Below are positions 1 through 11,772 of a DNA stretch of 64,000 bases, piece by piece. Position 1 is the first letter of the stretch; every line of letters starts with the position of its first letter. Both the position numbers and the translations under genes were made by a program. The notes under the pieces were generated by a model. That model was given only the letters and a program-made list of their open reading frames with translations. It ran no database searches and had not been told where the DNA came from. Source of the DNA: Gordius sp. MW1. Taxonomy: Eukaryota > Nematomorpha > Gordioida > Gordea > Gordiidae. Location of the stretch: assembly GCA_964036665.1 (NCBI GenBank), contig OZ038529.1, forward strand, positions 18,791,560-18,855,559, in the 5' to 3' direction.

Positions 1-1248
1 TCTGCCTTTAACTTATATATATTTAAAATATAGAATGCATAAAAATAATTACCATAATTTCCCATAGTAGGGATAAAACAAGAGTTTTTCTTTCAGTCCC
101 ATCTTTACCTATTACAAACAAACATATTCATGTCTTATTTTATATAAACACAAATACCATACATAATTAAAATTATTCCAAATTAAATCATATTTACCAT
201 CTTATAAAGCTTTTCCTTTAAGGAGTGTAAAAGAGTACTTTTTATATTTACCAGACATCTGCAATTCAAAATAAGCATATTATATCAATAAAAAACAAAC
301 AATAGAATCTATTATTAATAATAATTCTTTTTAAGTGTATAAGTAATACCTATTGATATTTTTTAATTAAAGATAATTTGTAACTTTCAAGATTGTAAAT
401 TAGGGTTCACAGATGTTAAAAAATGATGTCGATGAATGATTTCCACCTGATTTGTAAAAAAAATTTAATTTCGCCAATTTTATATTCATGATGGAACTTT
501 AGTTCATGCTTCCTTCAATCAAAACTCTCCGGGGGGGGGGGGGGTATTTGAAATTGCCCGGGGGGGGGCCCCCCCGGGCTCCCCCCTGAAAGAAACCCTG
601 CCCTCGAGGCTGGTTAATAGTAGAGTCGCTTTTTGCTCGTCTCTCTCAGGCTTATTGCTCCTTAGGAATAGCTCAAATTGTGTTATAAAAGCGTCGCTGT
701 TCTCCGTTATTTTAACTTCTGGATCTCCGCGTAGGTTTCTGCTTCACGTCCCCACTGTTACGACTGGAAATATTATTTAATACACGTTACGAAGGGATAC
801 AAAAATAGAAAGTATAAACCGTGTATATAAAACTAATATGTAAGTTACAACCAATTTACGGTAATTCAAATTTTAACAATTTTTTGGATTAAAAGGGGGG
901 GAGCCACCTCCCTGCTCCTACCCCTTGGCTACGCCCATAATAAGGTGGCAGGCTTTTTTGCTATCTAAAATTCTTGTGCATCTTTGGAAAGCAATGTGTA
1001 AAATAGATCTGCTTTCAACTCTATATGTATTTTAAATGGTAGTGTTCTTAATCATGGACGTAGCCAACCTCTCTCCATTAAGCTATAATTTTCACTCCAT
1101 TAACTTTTAAAAGTTTTGCCCTCCTCCTAAAATAATAAGCGATTATAAAAATAATTGTATTAAACAGTGGAATAAATTGTATACATTAAGCTTATTTATT
1201 TTGTTTAAGCTCTTTTGTTTATAATTTTATTACGAATCGTTAATTCAG
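1..1248. other. Upstream flank of Cbl, no gene seen
   Basis: AT-rich sequence with an extreme G/C tract at 529-590, a half copy of the G-tract MITE ending GGCTACGCCCAT (about 870-938) and another degraded half starting CATGGACGTAGCC at 1053. No promoter element is clear. Confidence 0.5.
556..579. repeat. Near-perfect G/C palindrome
   Basis: GCCC, nine G, seven C, then GGGC form a self-complementary block. It follows a run of 13 or more G at about 530-544. It is probably a degraded core of the G-tract MITEs seen elsewhere. Confidence 0.6.
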
Positions 1249-1324
1249 GTATGGCATAGCTGCTACTTTTGAAACAGCTAATTTTTATTATTCGATCATT
1301 AGCCTTTATAAAGGTGTATTGTTG

Positions 1325-1857
1325 ATGGGCGATATGCTAAGGCCTAATAAGTCATCTTTTAACATATTTAACCGGATTCATAATGCCTTGACCGATTCTA
1401 ATAGAAAAGGAAAAATTCACTTAGATCAAAGGATTTTTGCAAAAACATGGAAAATAATGGATAAAGTTGTTAGGTTATGCCAACACCCTGTAATAAACCT
1501 TTCAATAAGCCCACCCTACATATTGGATATTTTACCAGAATTATATCATTATCTTAGAGCACTGATTATCCCACATTATGAGCTCGAGTATCTTAATGAT
1601 ACAGAATATATGATTTTATTTATTGAAAATCTAAATAAGAAATGCAAGCAAACTATCAAGTTATTTAAAGAAGCAAAGTGTGAGATATTTATAGATTCTT
1701 CTCCTTCTCGCAAAAAACTCACAAAAATTTCTTTAATCTATTCGCATATGCTTATGGAATTAAAAGCAATATATCCAAATGGCCTTTACATTAGCAATGG
1801 TTTTCGAATTACAAAATCAGATGCATCTGATTTTTGGACAAAAGCATTTGGAAATAG
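1325..1857 (+). CDS. Cbl: Cbl exon 1: N-terminus and 4H bundle
   Basis: It encodes a short basic N-terminus ([10 protein letters not shown]) and the four-helix bundle of the TKB module. Family landmarks include [34 protein letters not shown] and [12 protein letters not shown]. The donor GTAAAT follows 1857, and the exon ends two bases into an Arg codon completed by exon 2. A second in-frame ATG lies at 1334. Confidence 0.93.
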
Positions 1858-4800
1858 GTAAATATAATTTATTTTGTGTTCTTTATAACTTTTACTTTTC
1901 GTGTTTTATTAATATAGTTTTAAATTTTGTACTCTTTTAACTGATTCAAATACATACATTTTAGAAATATATTTAATGTTACATTAATTTGCTTGTTTAT
2001 CTAAGTAAATTGTAATTTTGTTGCTTTACAGATAGCACCATTTATTCAATAGTGCATATCTTTTTTTGATAAAATAAGTTATTTTATAATACATAACTTT
2101 AAATACTACAATATAATTTAATAATATAAAAGGGGCTTTAAATAAGTAATATATCTTCATCTTCCTTTAAGGCAAGTAATTATGAATTCATTTAGGAATA
2201 TCTAACCCCAAATAGTCTTGATTCATACCGTAATATTAATATACATATGAGATATAAATGTACGTAATATATATTTTTTTAAAATGGATGAGTTCTAAAT
2301 ATAAAGATATAATTATTGTTTATGTATAATGTTGCTTATATTTATATAATTTTAAATTATAAATGCAAATTAAGTTAAATATTTTTAAATTATAGTGTCT
2401 TTTGTGATAATTATCAGGTGAGTTCTAATAAAAACTCAAAATGCTGATTATGGTTATACTTTTTCCTTTTAAAAATTTTAAATGTTAATAATAATTATTG
2501 CTATTATTAGATAAACACAATAGTATAGCATTTGTTAAATGTCTGCTATCCTTTAAATGAATGACAAATAGATGGACATCATGCCCATTACGTGTTTTAA
2601 TTTTTATAATTGATTTTCAAAATTGGAAATTTTAACTCTATTGCTTTTGTGCGTATAAAGTTAATGCGCTTAAATATTTTGATTTTAACCAATGAGGAAG
2701 TCTGCTTATTATTTTAAGAGCATTGTTGCTGTTAAGGGAAAGCTTTATTCTTAGTTGGGAAAAAGTGGATGCAAGTTGTAAATTTAGTGCAAGCATTAGT
2801 CATTTAATTACTTTGACCTTGCATTTTTAGAAAATTTGTATGTCTTATATTTTATGAATATTATCTATTATCTGTCATATATGTGAATATATGAAAGAAT
2901 AGTTTAAGTATAACTTTTATTTATATATCTATTTTATATTTATAAGTGTCTTTATATTTTTTATTTGAAAAACTTACATTTAATTTTTAAAGCCATTGTA
3001 ATATCAAATATATATAATTTTAGTTTTATATTAAATCTTATTTTGTCTTATTTTGTTTGGTAACAAGTTTGATCTATGTTAATGGAAGTGTATTTAAAAT
3101 ATTAGTTGTTCATGTCTTGGCAAAAATCTTACGAAATTTAACTACACATACATTAAATTAATAAAACTTAATAAAATAATTTGTAAAATAATATACTTTA
3201 GGTTTTACATATTTAGTATTGTAATAACATATTAAAATGAACCTCCATCAAATTCAAAAATCAACAAATAATTTTGATGGGGTTACTCCACAAATAGAAA
3301 ATGTAATTTTACATTTGTATATTTACTCTATGTAATAAATCAATGATAATTATGTTTTAAAAAAGTTCTATCCATTTTTTATGATGATATTTTTTTAAAA
3401 TGTTATAAAATTTTTTCAATAGTGTCCTTATTTTATAAACTAACTTAACGTTACCTTATAAACTTATTGTCCATCTGTGTGAAAAACAAAATTAATTTTT
3501 AAATTTTTATTTTTATCAATGTATGAAATATAGAATTTTTTCATAATACTATATTATGTAGTTAGATTTGCTATTAATCCTTTCCTTAAATTTAGGCAAA
3601 TCATTGAATTTTTCCTTATAATTTTTTTAATATTGATTGCACAATTTTCTTACTTTAAATATTGGCATAAATGTTTTTAATTGCAAATTTTAGCTAATGC
3701 CATATACATTAAACATTATATTGATGAAACCGAGAAAATTCCTCACTTTAAACAAGCCATCACCCCTTCTTTTATATAATATTAATGTCAAAATAAAATA
3801 TAACTTAAGGTTCAACATTCTTCATACATTAATCCTTTTTGTTAGAAATTGAGTGTCTTTCAAATTTCATTTAGGATTATCATACCGTGGAAACATTTTG
3901 TGGGGGAAATGAGCAAACAGCACCCGATAATCTCAAATTTAGAGGCCTTAGCACTGAAATCCACAATCGATTTGACTGGTAACGATCACGTTTCTATCTT
4001 CGAATTCGACGTTTTCACCAGGTTAGAACTCACTATTTTCAAATTCTGCTAGATTTCTGCATTTTAACTTTTAATAAAATGCTTATTTACACAATTTATT
4101 TTCTGTTTTATTAAACCGGTTTCAATTTGATGCTTGTGTGGTCTGATTTTAAGGCTAAAAGCTACCTTTTCTTCGAATTATTTAAGTTGCCATGAGCAAA
4201 TTGACTAAAAATATGGGTTTTTCCTTACCTAAAGCCCTTACAATCAAGTTTATGGAAGGGAAGATATATTATTTATTATGATATCTAAGAGCTTGGACCT
4301 TAATCCATAATGATTATTAAAATAGTCAGTTTTGTAAACTGCAATTTAAAATTTTTTTATAATTTGGTAGATAGGCGTTATCTCTAAAGTTCCATGGAAT
4401 TCAAATTTCCTAAAATAAAAGATTTATGTTAATAACAATGAAATTTTGGGAATGCGTGATTATAATTGCACAGACTGTTTCAACCGTGGCCACTATTGTT
4501 GGAGAATTGGAAACTTCTCGCTGTCACGCACCCCGGCTACGTCGCTTTCCTCACCTACGAAGAGGTCCGGGAGCGATTATATTGGCATAGGGACAAACCC
4601 GGCAGGTCTATAATTTTTTTGATAAAAATGCTTTATTAATGAATTGATAATCAAAGGATACAATAACGTAAATACTTATAAATAAAATGATTAAAAGGCA
4701 TTATATCCGTTTCTTCGACTTCTTTAAGAATGGGCATTGAATCCATCAGGGGAAAAAATAAGATTTAGCGATGACAATGGCGATTGATTGTCTCTGTAGA

Positions 4801-7800
4801 AAACTATTCGAAATTTTTGAAGGAGGTGAGAGTTTATTAAGTCCTCTGAAAAAAATTTAAAGCCCTCTTCCCAAACGTCCCTGAGCTCGATGAAACGATA
4901 GGAAGATAAATGGAGGATCCTGATAAAACTCACTATTTTGGGGATTTACGATGCTATGCTTATCTACCTTCTGTCTGAGACAGGTTGTTTCGCAATTTTT
5001 TGGGCTAGGAAAAACCTTTTGAAATTAGCATCGTTTATGATGCTTTGTTATGCAATTTGTGGAAGGTGGGGGAAGGGGAGTGTTGTAAAAACGGCTGGGT
5101 TTTGTTTGGTCGACCTTTCTGTTTATGTTTTGGCGACCAAGAAAAATAGACCAAATTTGGCCTGTTTATGGTTAATCGACTAAGACCAATGGTCGACCAA
5201 ACATAATACAGCCTTTTTTGCAACACAAGGGGGGGGGGTGTAAACACATCTAAGGCCAGAGTAACGTAAAGAACTGTATGAATTTGGATGATGAATTTTC
5301 TAAAACTTGTAGCGAGTCAGGTTTGGGTTGAAATCAGAAAATTTAAAATACTGCTTCTATAAAGGATAAAAAAATATGCATTCATCTGCGTTTGACTCTT
5401 ACGTGGTTAAAAACTATATCCGTTGGGATGTGTTTAGCTTGAGAAAGGGTTTGGGGTGCAAAAACTCGATTTTGTCGGGCAAGTATAGTTACGTAATTTG
5501 TATAATAAAAAATATATTTAACAGCTTCGTCTTTCGCCTGAGCTGTACACGTTTGGGACAATGGGCCATCGGATACGTTACTAAAGATCACAAAATTATT
5601 CAGACCATCGTGCAAAACATATCCTTGTGTCAGGCGCTTCAAGAAGGTGCCCAACAGGGATTGTAAGTTAGAATCTCCGCAAAATTTTTTAATATTTTGA
5701 CCTCATAAATTCTTATTTTTGCTTTCGTTTTTAAGCTTCAGGTCTTTCATGTATTTGTCACAATTTTATAAACCATATTCATATATTTTTAATAAAAAGT
5801 GTTGACTTTATTATATCTTATCGTTACATTTCGTAACATTTTAAACAACCTCTTAATTAAGTGTTTAGATAATTTGATATTAATCCCTTTATTTTTGAAT
5901 TGTCTGTTACAAAATTTAAATTAAATAAAGTGCCTTAATTAGTGCAAAGACTTAATAAATGATAGCACGCCTTTTAAACCTCCTGCAAAGATTTTGGGTC
6001 TTGTTGGCGTTTTTGAGGAAATTAATTAATTTTCCCATTTATGCTCAGCTATTTGTACCCCGATGGTCAAGATTTCAACCCGGACGTAAGCGTTTTACTA
6101 TCCTCCATGGCGACCGAAGAAAGGTTAAAGGTTAGCAGGGAACAGTACCAAATCTATTGCCAAATGGGAAGCACGTTCCAGCTTTGTAAAATATGCGCGG
6201 AAAACGACAAAAATATCAAACTCGAGCCCTGCGGTCATCTCCTATGCACTCCTTGCCTTCTTAATTGGCAGGTTTAACTTGTGCCATTTCCCCTATTTTG
6301 CTGCAATTCTCATTTTTTGGTTTAATTTTGACAACGTTTACATACATTTTAATCGATATGCAAAAAGCAATGCTAAGCAAATCTTTTTGTATTTTCAGTG
6401 CACCTTTGCTATAGATCGTTAAAAGGTGACGCTCGACGTAATACTAACATATGTATTGTCTTTGAGCTAAAATTTTCGGAAATTAATAATTTTACTAGTA
6501 TCAACATTTCTCCAAATTTTATAAAAGTCTAAGGGAATCGGCCGAAAACGTGGCGATTTGACATGGAACGTCCCTATAATTTTGAAAAACCCTAGTGAAA
6601 CATACAATTTGTTTCTTATATATATATATGTAGGTGGCGCCTATTATTGTTTAACTTAAAGGCATATCTTGATCGAAAAAATGTTAGGAATCGGAGGCGG
6701 GTGTTAGTTGTCCTTTTTGCCGTGCCGAAATCAAGGGGACTGAATCAGTCATAGTTGACCCTTTCAACCAGGAAGGTCAGCAGCAGGAAGAAGAAGACGA
6801 AGAGCTGGCTCTGCTGCGAAACTTTTCCCCCTCCCCTTCATCCAGGCAACGAGCTTGCAATTGTTGTAAAATAATTGATGAAGTGAAATTTAGAAACTCC
6901 TACGCCCGTGAAACTCAAAACGACGGTATTGCATCTCGGGAAGATCAAAATCGTTTGCCAACAACATCCCAAACAAATGGTAAACATCCATTAAATACGA
7001 AAAATTATTAGTTTAGTTTATCATTCTAAATGCTATAGCTATGAATTGGCGTTTTAACGGTATATGTCGTGTGATTAAAGTCGCTATGCATTAAAATGAA
7101 TAGGATTTAGCCTTTTTGGGTGTGGTGTTTCCACCTCCCTGAATTATTAATTGCTATGCAATTTATGGGCTCACTTTCCATTTTTTTGTCACGCTATTCG
7201 TGTCACACCGAACGTGACCGAAGTCACACCGAATGTCTTGTCACGCACCGAATGTCTTATCTTGTTGTTTACTTTAATTTTTGTAATTTAACTAGTTTTG
7301 GGGTTCGAATCCCGGGTTTTTTTGACTCTTATGATTCTTCTTGTTACTACCGTTGATAATAAGACTTTTTGGCCGTCCGTTGGATGCAGACCGATGAAAA
7401 AAATGACCATTGGCCAAAATGTGAATCCAAGTTTTTTTTTCGTTTTTTTTTGACTATTATGATTGTTCCTGTTACTACCATTGCTATTATGACTTTTTGG
7501 CCGTCCGCTGGCTCCTGACCGATGGAAAAAATGACCATTGGCCAAAATGTGAATCGAAATTATTTTTTTCATTTTTTTTGACTATTATGATTGTTCCTGT
7601 TCCTACCATTGCTATTATGACTTTTTGGCCGTCCGCTGGCTGCTGACCAATGGAATAAAATGACCATTGGCCAAAATGTGATTCGAAAACTTTTTTTTCC
7701 TTTTTTTTTTTGACTATTATGAATTTATATCCACTTTTACCGTGTCCTGGCTGCTGACCAATGGAAAAAAATGACCATTGGCCAAAATTGCTGGTTTGTT

Positions 7801-10800
7801 TATTCCCCCCCCCCCACACACGCATATAAATATACGCTATTGTGCCTAATCCCTCTACGATTAAAAATAGATTTTATTACCCATCGCGATCGAGCGCTTG
7901 TTATGGCCATCGCGTTATATTAGTATAGAATTAAAATCGTATTTTATTAACATGAGTTCGCAATCGCTTGTTATTATTTTATTTTTATCTTTTAAAAAGC
8001 GCAGTCATATTATCATTATTTTTCGCGTAGTTAAAAAGCGAAATTGTTACGATATTAGAATGATTATTTTATTTCTGGTGTGATAGTAAATAAAGGTTAT
8101 TCGGTAGAAATAAAAAGGGAACAAAACCTAGTCCTCCCTTTTTGGGGGAGGACCGAAATGATTAATAAATCCCCGTTTAATAAAATTCCATCCATCCGAC
8201 CTTTTTGAGTGGGGATATATTATTGGGTTAAGTTTATAAGCCTTTCAAGTTCAAACTGTACACCAAAATGAATTTATTCTACCCCTTTTTGAATTTAAAT
8301 CCTTAGATATTTACATATGTATATTATATACACCTATTAATTAGGACAAACTCAAGGGGATGTGAAGATCTCAAATATACCTAATTACACTGATGAGGTT
8401 AGTATTATTAATTTTATGTCACTGTTCATAAACTAATAATCTATATATACTTAAAACGATAAGTTGCTTCTAACTATTTCCTTAAATTCAATAAATATCT
8501 ACGTTTTGCTTATTTATTACTTACTTTTAGGCCAAAGATTGTAACAATTTATTTGCTGACGAATCGTGGAATCCCGAAAATAGCGCAATACATACGCTAT
8601 CTATGACACCTCGTGTTCACCAGGTAAGGTTTTGACAACTAAATCAAAATTAATTGTATGTAAAATATGAAAGCTTGCAGGTAACTAAAGAGATATCAAA
8701 GGTGTTTTACATTTTACGTTCGCTCCTTTTAGGAGCAATTCATTGAGATTGGATTATGATTTAAAATGAGGATTTTTAGTAGCTTGTTTTAAAAAACAAC
8801 ACGTTTGGTGATATTTCAATAATAACTGTCAAAGGAATTGAGTAAAAACTTTAACTCTCTTGTCAAAAGTCAGTTTTGAATATTTTTGGCGCGTAAAAAT
8901 GATGGCAGGTTTTTGAATCGCCCTCTATTAGTTAACTTTGGTGTGGGCAAACGACTTCAAATCTTTTTGTCTCGCTTTAAAGATTTATTACTCACAGCAA
9001 TACAGACTATCTAACATAGTAGTCTTGAACATGCCCAATAATATGCCCAGAACTTACGATATGAACATAACATTTTTTGTTACCATTTGAAAAAAAACAG
9101 CTGCAGAATCGCATCGATTCCTTGTTAAAGCTTATGGCGAGCATGCTTTTAGTGAATCACAGTAGGTTTAAGGAATTGAAAGTTGGAGATTTTGATGCAA
9201 GAAACTTAGAAGGTGGGAGACCACCCTAAAGTTTTGAGGCAGCGAGTTGTAGGCACTGTTGCTGAGGATGAAACTCAAATGTTGCAACAACCCTTCAATC
9301 AATAAAATGCGACACTAGAAGCTGTTTCCATACGTTTGTTAGCCTTGAGAGATCCAGAAAATTAAAAAAGTGGTTACACATTAACTAATGAAAGATGGGG
9401 AAACCGAAAAAAAAACATTTGCAAAATGATCATTTATGCATTTGGAACTGGTGAGGAAAGTTTGATATATTTGAAAAGATTTAAGAGTAAAAGATTATGA
9501 GTACCTCGGTGATCTATCGACCCCGACTACAGAGTTCAATTCCCAGAGATTGTGCTCTCTGTTTGTTTGTTGGTATTAATTATATACAATTTATTAGAGC
9601 CTGCTAAAACTTTGCGAAAGCCTTAATACCTTAGGGTACTGAAAACAAATAATAACTTTGAATCAAGCTTTGCATTGGAAACGACCAGAATATTGAAAAA
9701 GGTAAAGTGATTCTTCTTTTTGATAATGCACCAGCTCTCACATCAAAATTGCTCAAGGAAATGGCTGGGGCGTTTAGTATGAGCATACATTTATTTGCAT
9801 CGTTGAGACACGCACTTGGTCAGCCCAACACTTCTCACGGAAATGTAGAAAAATGGCTCGCTGATTGGTTATCTCAGGAGAGCAAGAATTTTTTGCCATA
9901 TATTCACAAATTGCTGATGGGCAATACTTCAAATACAATCATTCGTACATTATTCATGGATGAGCGTGTAATTTTGAACCAAAAATTCCGGTTTCTTGCT
10001 TACATACCCGGTAAATGGGTAACATTAACAAAATTCGCACAAATTTTTAAATTTAGTTAAATTGATATTTTAACTTGGCCGCGTTATTAAATAAGTTGGT
10101 TTTCCTTCACGCACAATATTTTAAAAGTTACGGAGTCTTTTAGGGCTGTGGTTTTTAAAGCCTCGATTGCAATATTTTAGGAATTTTATTAAAAACGGTA
10201 AAAAATCATAAAATTTTCTCATACGTCCTTCCTACTTGATAAAAGGGTTTTTTTAAAAGTGTGAAATTATCAAAAGTACTTTTATTACTTCCCAGTGTCA
10301 AAAAACATTAATTGTATTAAATTTATTTGAAAACACAAAATATAATTATCCCATGCACATAATCCCTACAACCTGAATTCATCATCACCTAACACAGCCT
10401 AGTGGCATCGCCCTAGCTTCGCCCCAACAATCGCCCAGCTCCGTTCGAATGTGGTCCGCTTCGCCCCCGCCAACCTCGCGAGACGCCACCAGATCGGCTC
10501 CCCAACTACCGCCTCCTCGTAAGCAACACAAGGTATTGCCACACCCACCACAACCAACACCACGGACCCACTCAAAAACTCCACCTCCACCCCTTCCGCC
10601 ACCAAACGCCCGTAATCCCGCTCGCCGCTCTAAGCATCGCTCGAATTCTGTGTAAGAGAACGAACGCACCCTTATATTTATCCCTGAGCCTGGGGCGTGG
10701 AGGCATAGTTGTTATAAGCTTTGTCTTTAAACAACTTTCTGCACTTTCTTTAAAAAGATTTAAAATATATCACATCGCCAACACGGCTGTCAGGCCTGGA

Positions 10801-11772
10801 TAGCCGAGCATCACCCCTCATCCAAAATCTAAAGAAGCTGACCACCTTAGTGTGACAAACAGCTATTGGAAATTTATATTTATCCCTAGGCATAATGCTA
10901 GTTTGAGGAAATTGTAATAAGTAACTAGGTCATTTTTTGTTATAATTCAATGCGGGTTAGGTGGAGTGCTCATTTTCTGGGCGCAGAAGGATTTTGTTAA
11001 TTAAATTAAACTTAGAAATTTCGAAATGATGTTTTAATCATGTTTTATGTTTGACATTTATGTTTTTGAAGTTTTATGAGACATAAGATTGAACGATTTT
11101 GGTTTGATTCATGATATATTTCCATTTGTTTTTAAGCTTTAAATGCTTCAGTTCATACTGATTATGTTTTTTACAAATGTTTGTTTTGTTTATTTTCAAA
11201 TATTTATCATGGGAATTGTAACGATAAGTTTTATTACCTCATTTAGAGATCCGACAAAGGCGCTCTTAGCCACCACTAACTCCGTTCACTCCTCGCTATT
11301 AAACGGTAAAATATTGTGTTTATCCAAAAACCATTACTAATGACATTTTTTCATCTCCTCCCGCAATATAGGCAAACCAAAACATGGCCTCACTCCAGAT
11401 CAATCGTCTCCTCCCGTAGCAAAACGTAGCCAAGTCGGGACAGGGTCCCCCGTTTTAGGGATTTCGGTTCGGAGTGGGAGAATCGTTGTTATATCTCCTC
11501 CGAATCATACCTCTACCAGTAATTCCAATGATCACGTACATACAGAATCGCACCAAAGTATAGCCTCCCCCTTTTCATCCCTCGCCAACGGCGATAAACT
11601 GTTTGAATTTTCTAACTTGCCCTCCCCCCTTAAGCCTAAACCCTTCGTGTTTAACTCGGCTTATCATGACGACAGCAACACTGCAACTGGAAACCGTCCT
11701 CTTTCCGATGTTAATATTATAACGCCTAGCCTCGACTCTATCAATTCGGACACCGAAGCGGCGATTTCTTAA
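1325..11772 (+). CDS. Cbl: Cbl E3 ubiquitin-protein ligase, 11 coding exons
   Basis: Cbl binds phosphotyrosine motifs on activated tyrosine kinases and ubiquitinates them to drive down-regulation. Exons: 1325-1857, 3875-4021, 4474-4605, 5525-5662, 6049-6271, 6688-6979, 8345-8397, 8531-8623, 10398-10651, 11247-11305, 11372-11772. All introns are GT-AG, and the exons sum to 2325 nt (774 codons plus stop) with phases that match throughout. Domains: 4H about 1-177, EF-hand 178-226, SH2 227-315 with the FRLSCTR phosphotyrosine pocket, linker with Tyr353, RING 363-402, then an acidic and proline-rich tail. I see no C-terminal UBA domain, so it resembles short Cbl isoforms. The start is the ATG at 1325. 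The frame is open back to 1244 with a possible acceptor at 1247-1248, so an upstream exon cannot be excluded. Identity is secure; the exact N-terminus is less so. Confidence 0.96.
1858..3874 (+). other. Cbl: Cbl intron 1
   Basis: A 2-kb, very AT-rich intron. Nothing recognisable is inside it. Confidence 0.8.
3875..4021 (+). CDS. Cbl: Cbl exon 2: EF-hand
   Basis: It encodes IPWKHF and the EF-hand ending in FEFDVFTR. The calcium loop keeps Asp, Thr, Asn and the last-position Glu ([12 protein letters not shown]). The position that is Tyr in human CBL is His here. Acceptor TTTAG, donor GTTAGA. Confidence 0.93.
4474..4605 (+). CDS. Cbl: Cbl exon 3: EF-hand/SH2 junction
   Basis: It encodes [20 protein letters not shown] followed by [11 protein letters not shown], the start of the Cbl SH2-like domain. 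It is 44 codons, phase 2 at both ends, with acceptor TTGCACAG and donor GTCTAT. It falls in stop-broken sequence and is too short to show as a long ORF, so homology and phase define it. Confidence 0.92.
5078..5228. mobile_element. hAT-type MITE in Cbl intron 3
   Basis: The terminal inverted repeats pair GTGTTGTAAAAACGGCTGGG with the complement of the right end (GTGTTGCAAAAAAGGCTGTA) and continue to GTTTGGTCGACC on both sides, about 35 bp. A second copy with a perfect 8-bp target duplication lies at 54732-54927. Here the flanks are G-rich (GGAAGGGG / AAGGGGGG), so the duplication cannot be read cleanly. Confidence 0.8.
5525..5662 (+). CDS. Cbl: Cbl exon 4: SH2 core
   Basis: It encodes [19 protein letters not shown], with the phosphotyrosine-coordinating Arg in FRLSCTR, then the DHKIIQTI strand and the [11 protein letters not shown] helix. 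Acceptor TTTAACAG, donor GTAAGT. The codon split with exon 5 restores Phe. Confidence 0.94.
6049..6271 (+). CDS. Cbl: Cbl exon 5: linker helix and first part of RING
   Basis: It encodes FYLYPDG, the linker helix [11 protein letters not shown] and the first six zinc ligands of the RING (CKIC ... CGHLLCTPC). Tyr353 in QIYC matches the regulatory linker tyrosine that activates mammalian CBL when phosphorylated. The exon ends on a codon boundary after NWQ, so an intron splits the RING. Confidence 0.95.
6688..6979 (+). CDS. Cbl: Cbl exon 6: RING end and acidic region
   Basis: It starts [11 protein letters not shown], supplying the last two RING cysteines, then [15 protein letters not shown] as in other Cbl proteins. 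A Gln/Glu-rich acidic run (QQQEEEDEE) and a serine-rich stretch follow. A CNCC tetrad downstream is not part of the RING. Donor GTAAAC; phase 1 exit. Confidence 0.94.
7151..7830 (-). repeat. Satellite-bearing element fragment in Cbl intron 6
   Basis: It begins with the terminal motif TTGCTATGCAATTTATGGGC (7151-7170), followed by short GTCACACCGAA(C/T)GT repeats. Four units of a 111-129 bp tandem repeat then follow, anchored by TGACCATTGGCC at about 7403, 7533, 7661 and 7773. The same satellite occurs in the opposite orientation at 16890-18110. No matching right terminus is visible, so this looks like a truncated copy. Confidence 0.85.
7858..7980. repeat. Imperfect tandem duplication rich in ATCGCG
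   Basis: Two related units contain ATTAAAAT...TATTTTATTA...CG..ATCG.GCGCTTGTTAT. The composition (ATCGCG, TTCGCA) differs from the rest of the intron. No function is inferred. Confidence 0.45.
8131..8155. repeat. Short perfect hairpin GTCCTCCC/GGGAGGAC
   Basis: AGTCCTCCC-TTTTTG-GGGGAGGAC in Cbl intron 6. It may be the end of a decayed element. Nothing shows that it is functional. Confidence 0.5.
8345..8397 (+). CDS. Cbl: Cbl exon 7: 17-codon tail exon
   Basis: This small exon ([18 protein letters not shown], first Gly split) lies between acceptor AATTAG and donor GTTAGT. It is supported by matching phase on both sides rather than by homology. The single Tyr in IPNYTDE is a plausible phosphorylation site (inference). 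Confidence 0.75.
8531..8623 (+). CDS. Cbl: Cbl exon 8: 31-codon tail exon
   Basis: It reads [20 protein letters not shown] onward to TPRVHQ in phase 0 between TTTTAG and GTAAGG. It is separated from exon 7 by a 133-bp intron. Support comes from splice signals, phase and non-repeat composition. Confidence 0.75.
8624..10397 (+). other. Cbl: Cbl intron 8
   Basis: A 1.77-kb intron that is largely the dead mariner copy, inserted in the same orientation as the gene. Confidence 0.8.
9100..10060 (+). pseudogene. Degenerate mariner-family transposase in Cbl intron 8
   Basis: Mariner landmarks occur in order but in shifting frames with stops: [18 protein letters not shown] at 9100, [10 protein letters not shown] about 9175, TGEESLIYL about 9450, YNLLEPAKT about 9590, [11 protein letters not shown] about 9660, then [10 protein letters not shown] from 9707. 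The last segment carries the second catalytic Asp (FDNAPA) and [10 protein letters not shown]. The His after NAPA and the HPPYSPDL stretch usual in mariners are lost. Terminal repeats are not identified. It is clearly inactive. Confidence 0.88.
10398..10651 (+). CDS. Cbl: Cbl exon 9: proline-rich SH3-binding region
   Basis: It encodes an 84-residue Pro/Ser/Arg-rich segment with PQLPPPRK and TPPPPLPPP, typical SH3-ligand motifs of the Cbl tail. It is much more GC-rich than its surroundings. The exon ends TCT-GT before GTAAGA, and joins exon 10 as Val-Asp-Pro. Confidence 0.88.
10652..11246 (+). other. Cbl: Cbl intron 9, nothing recognised
   Basis: About 600 bp between donor GTAAGA and acceptor CATTTAG. 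No repeat family or coding homology was recognised. Confidence 0.75.
11247..11305 (+). CDS. Cbl: Cbl exon 10
   Basis: A 59-nt exon ([19 protein letters not shown]) between acceptor CATTTAG and donor GTAAAA. The intron to exon 11 is only 66 bp. Its phase fits both neighbours. Confidence 0.82.
11372..11772 (+). CDS. Cbl: Cbl exon 11: C-terminus and stop
   Basis: It encodes 133 residues rich in Ser and Pro (for example [10 protein letters not shown]), ending TEAAIS and a TAA stop. No UBA or coiled coil is recognisable, unlike the long isoforms of vertebrate CBL. Confidence 0.88.

Noticed and set aside
4530-4545. CCCCGGCTACGTCGC resembling a G-tract MITE end
   Set aside because: It is coding sequence of Cbl exon 3 (HPGYVA).
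7302-7312. Perfect RNA polymerase III B-box-like word GGTTCGAATCC
   Set aside because: No A box or tRNA fold upstream; the matching position in the 17.8-kb copy is degraded, so it is part of the repeat rather than a tRNA or clear SINE.
7288-7825. Overlapping minus-strand reading frames with repeated MVIFSIGQ...ADGQKV peptides
   Set aside because: They follow the tandem satellite unit in several frames and have no independent coding signal.
10385-10669. Long minus-strand frames rich in Gly and Arg
   Set aside because: Shadows of the proline-rich Cbl exon 9.
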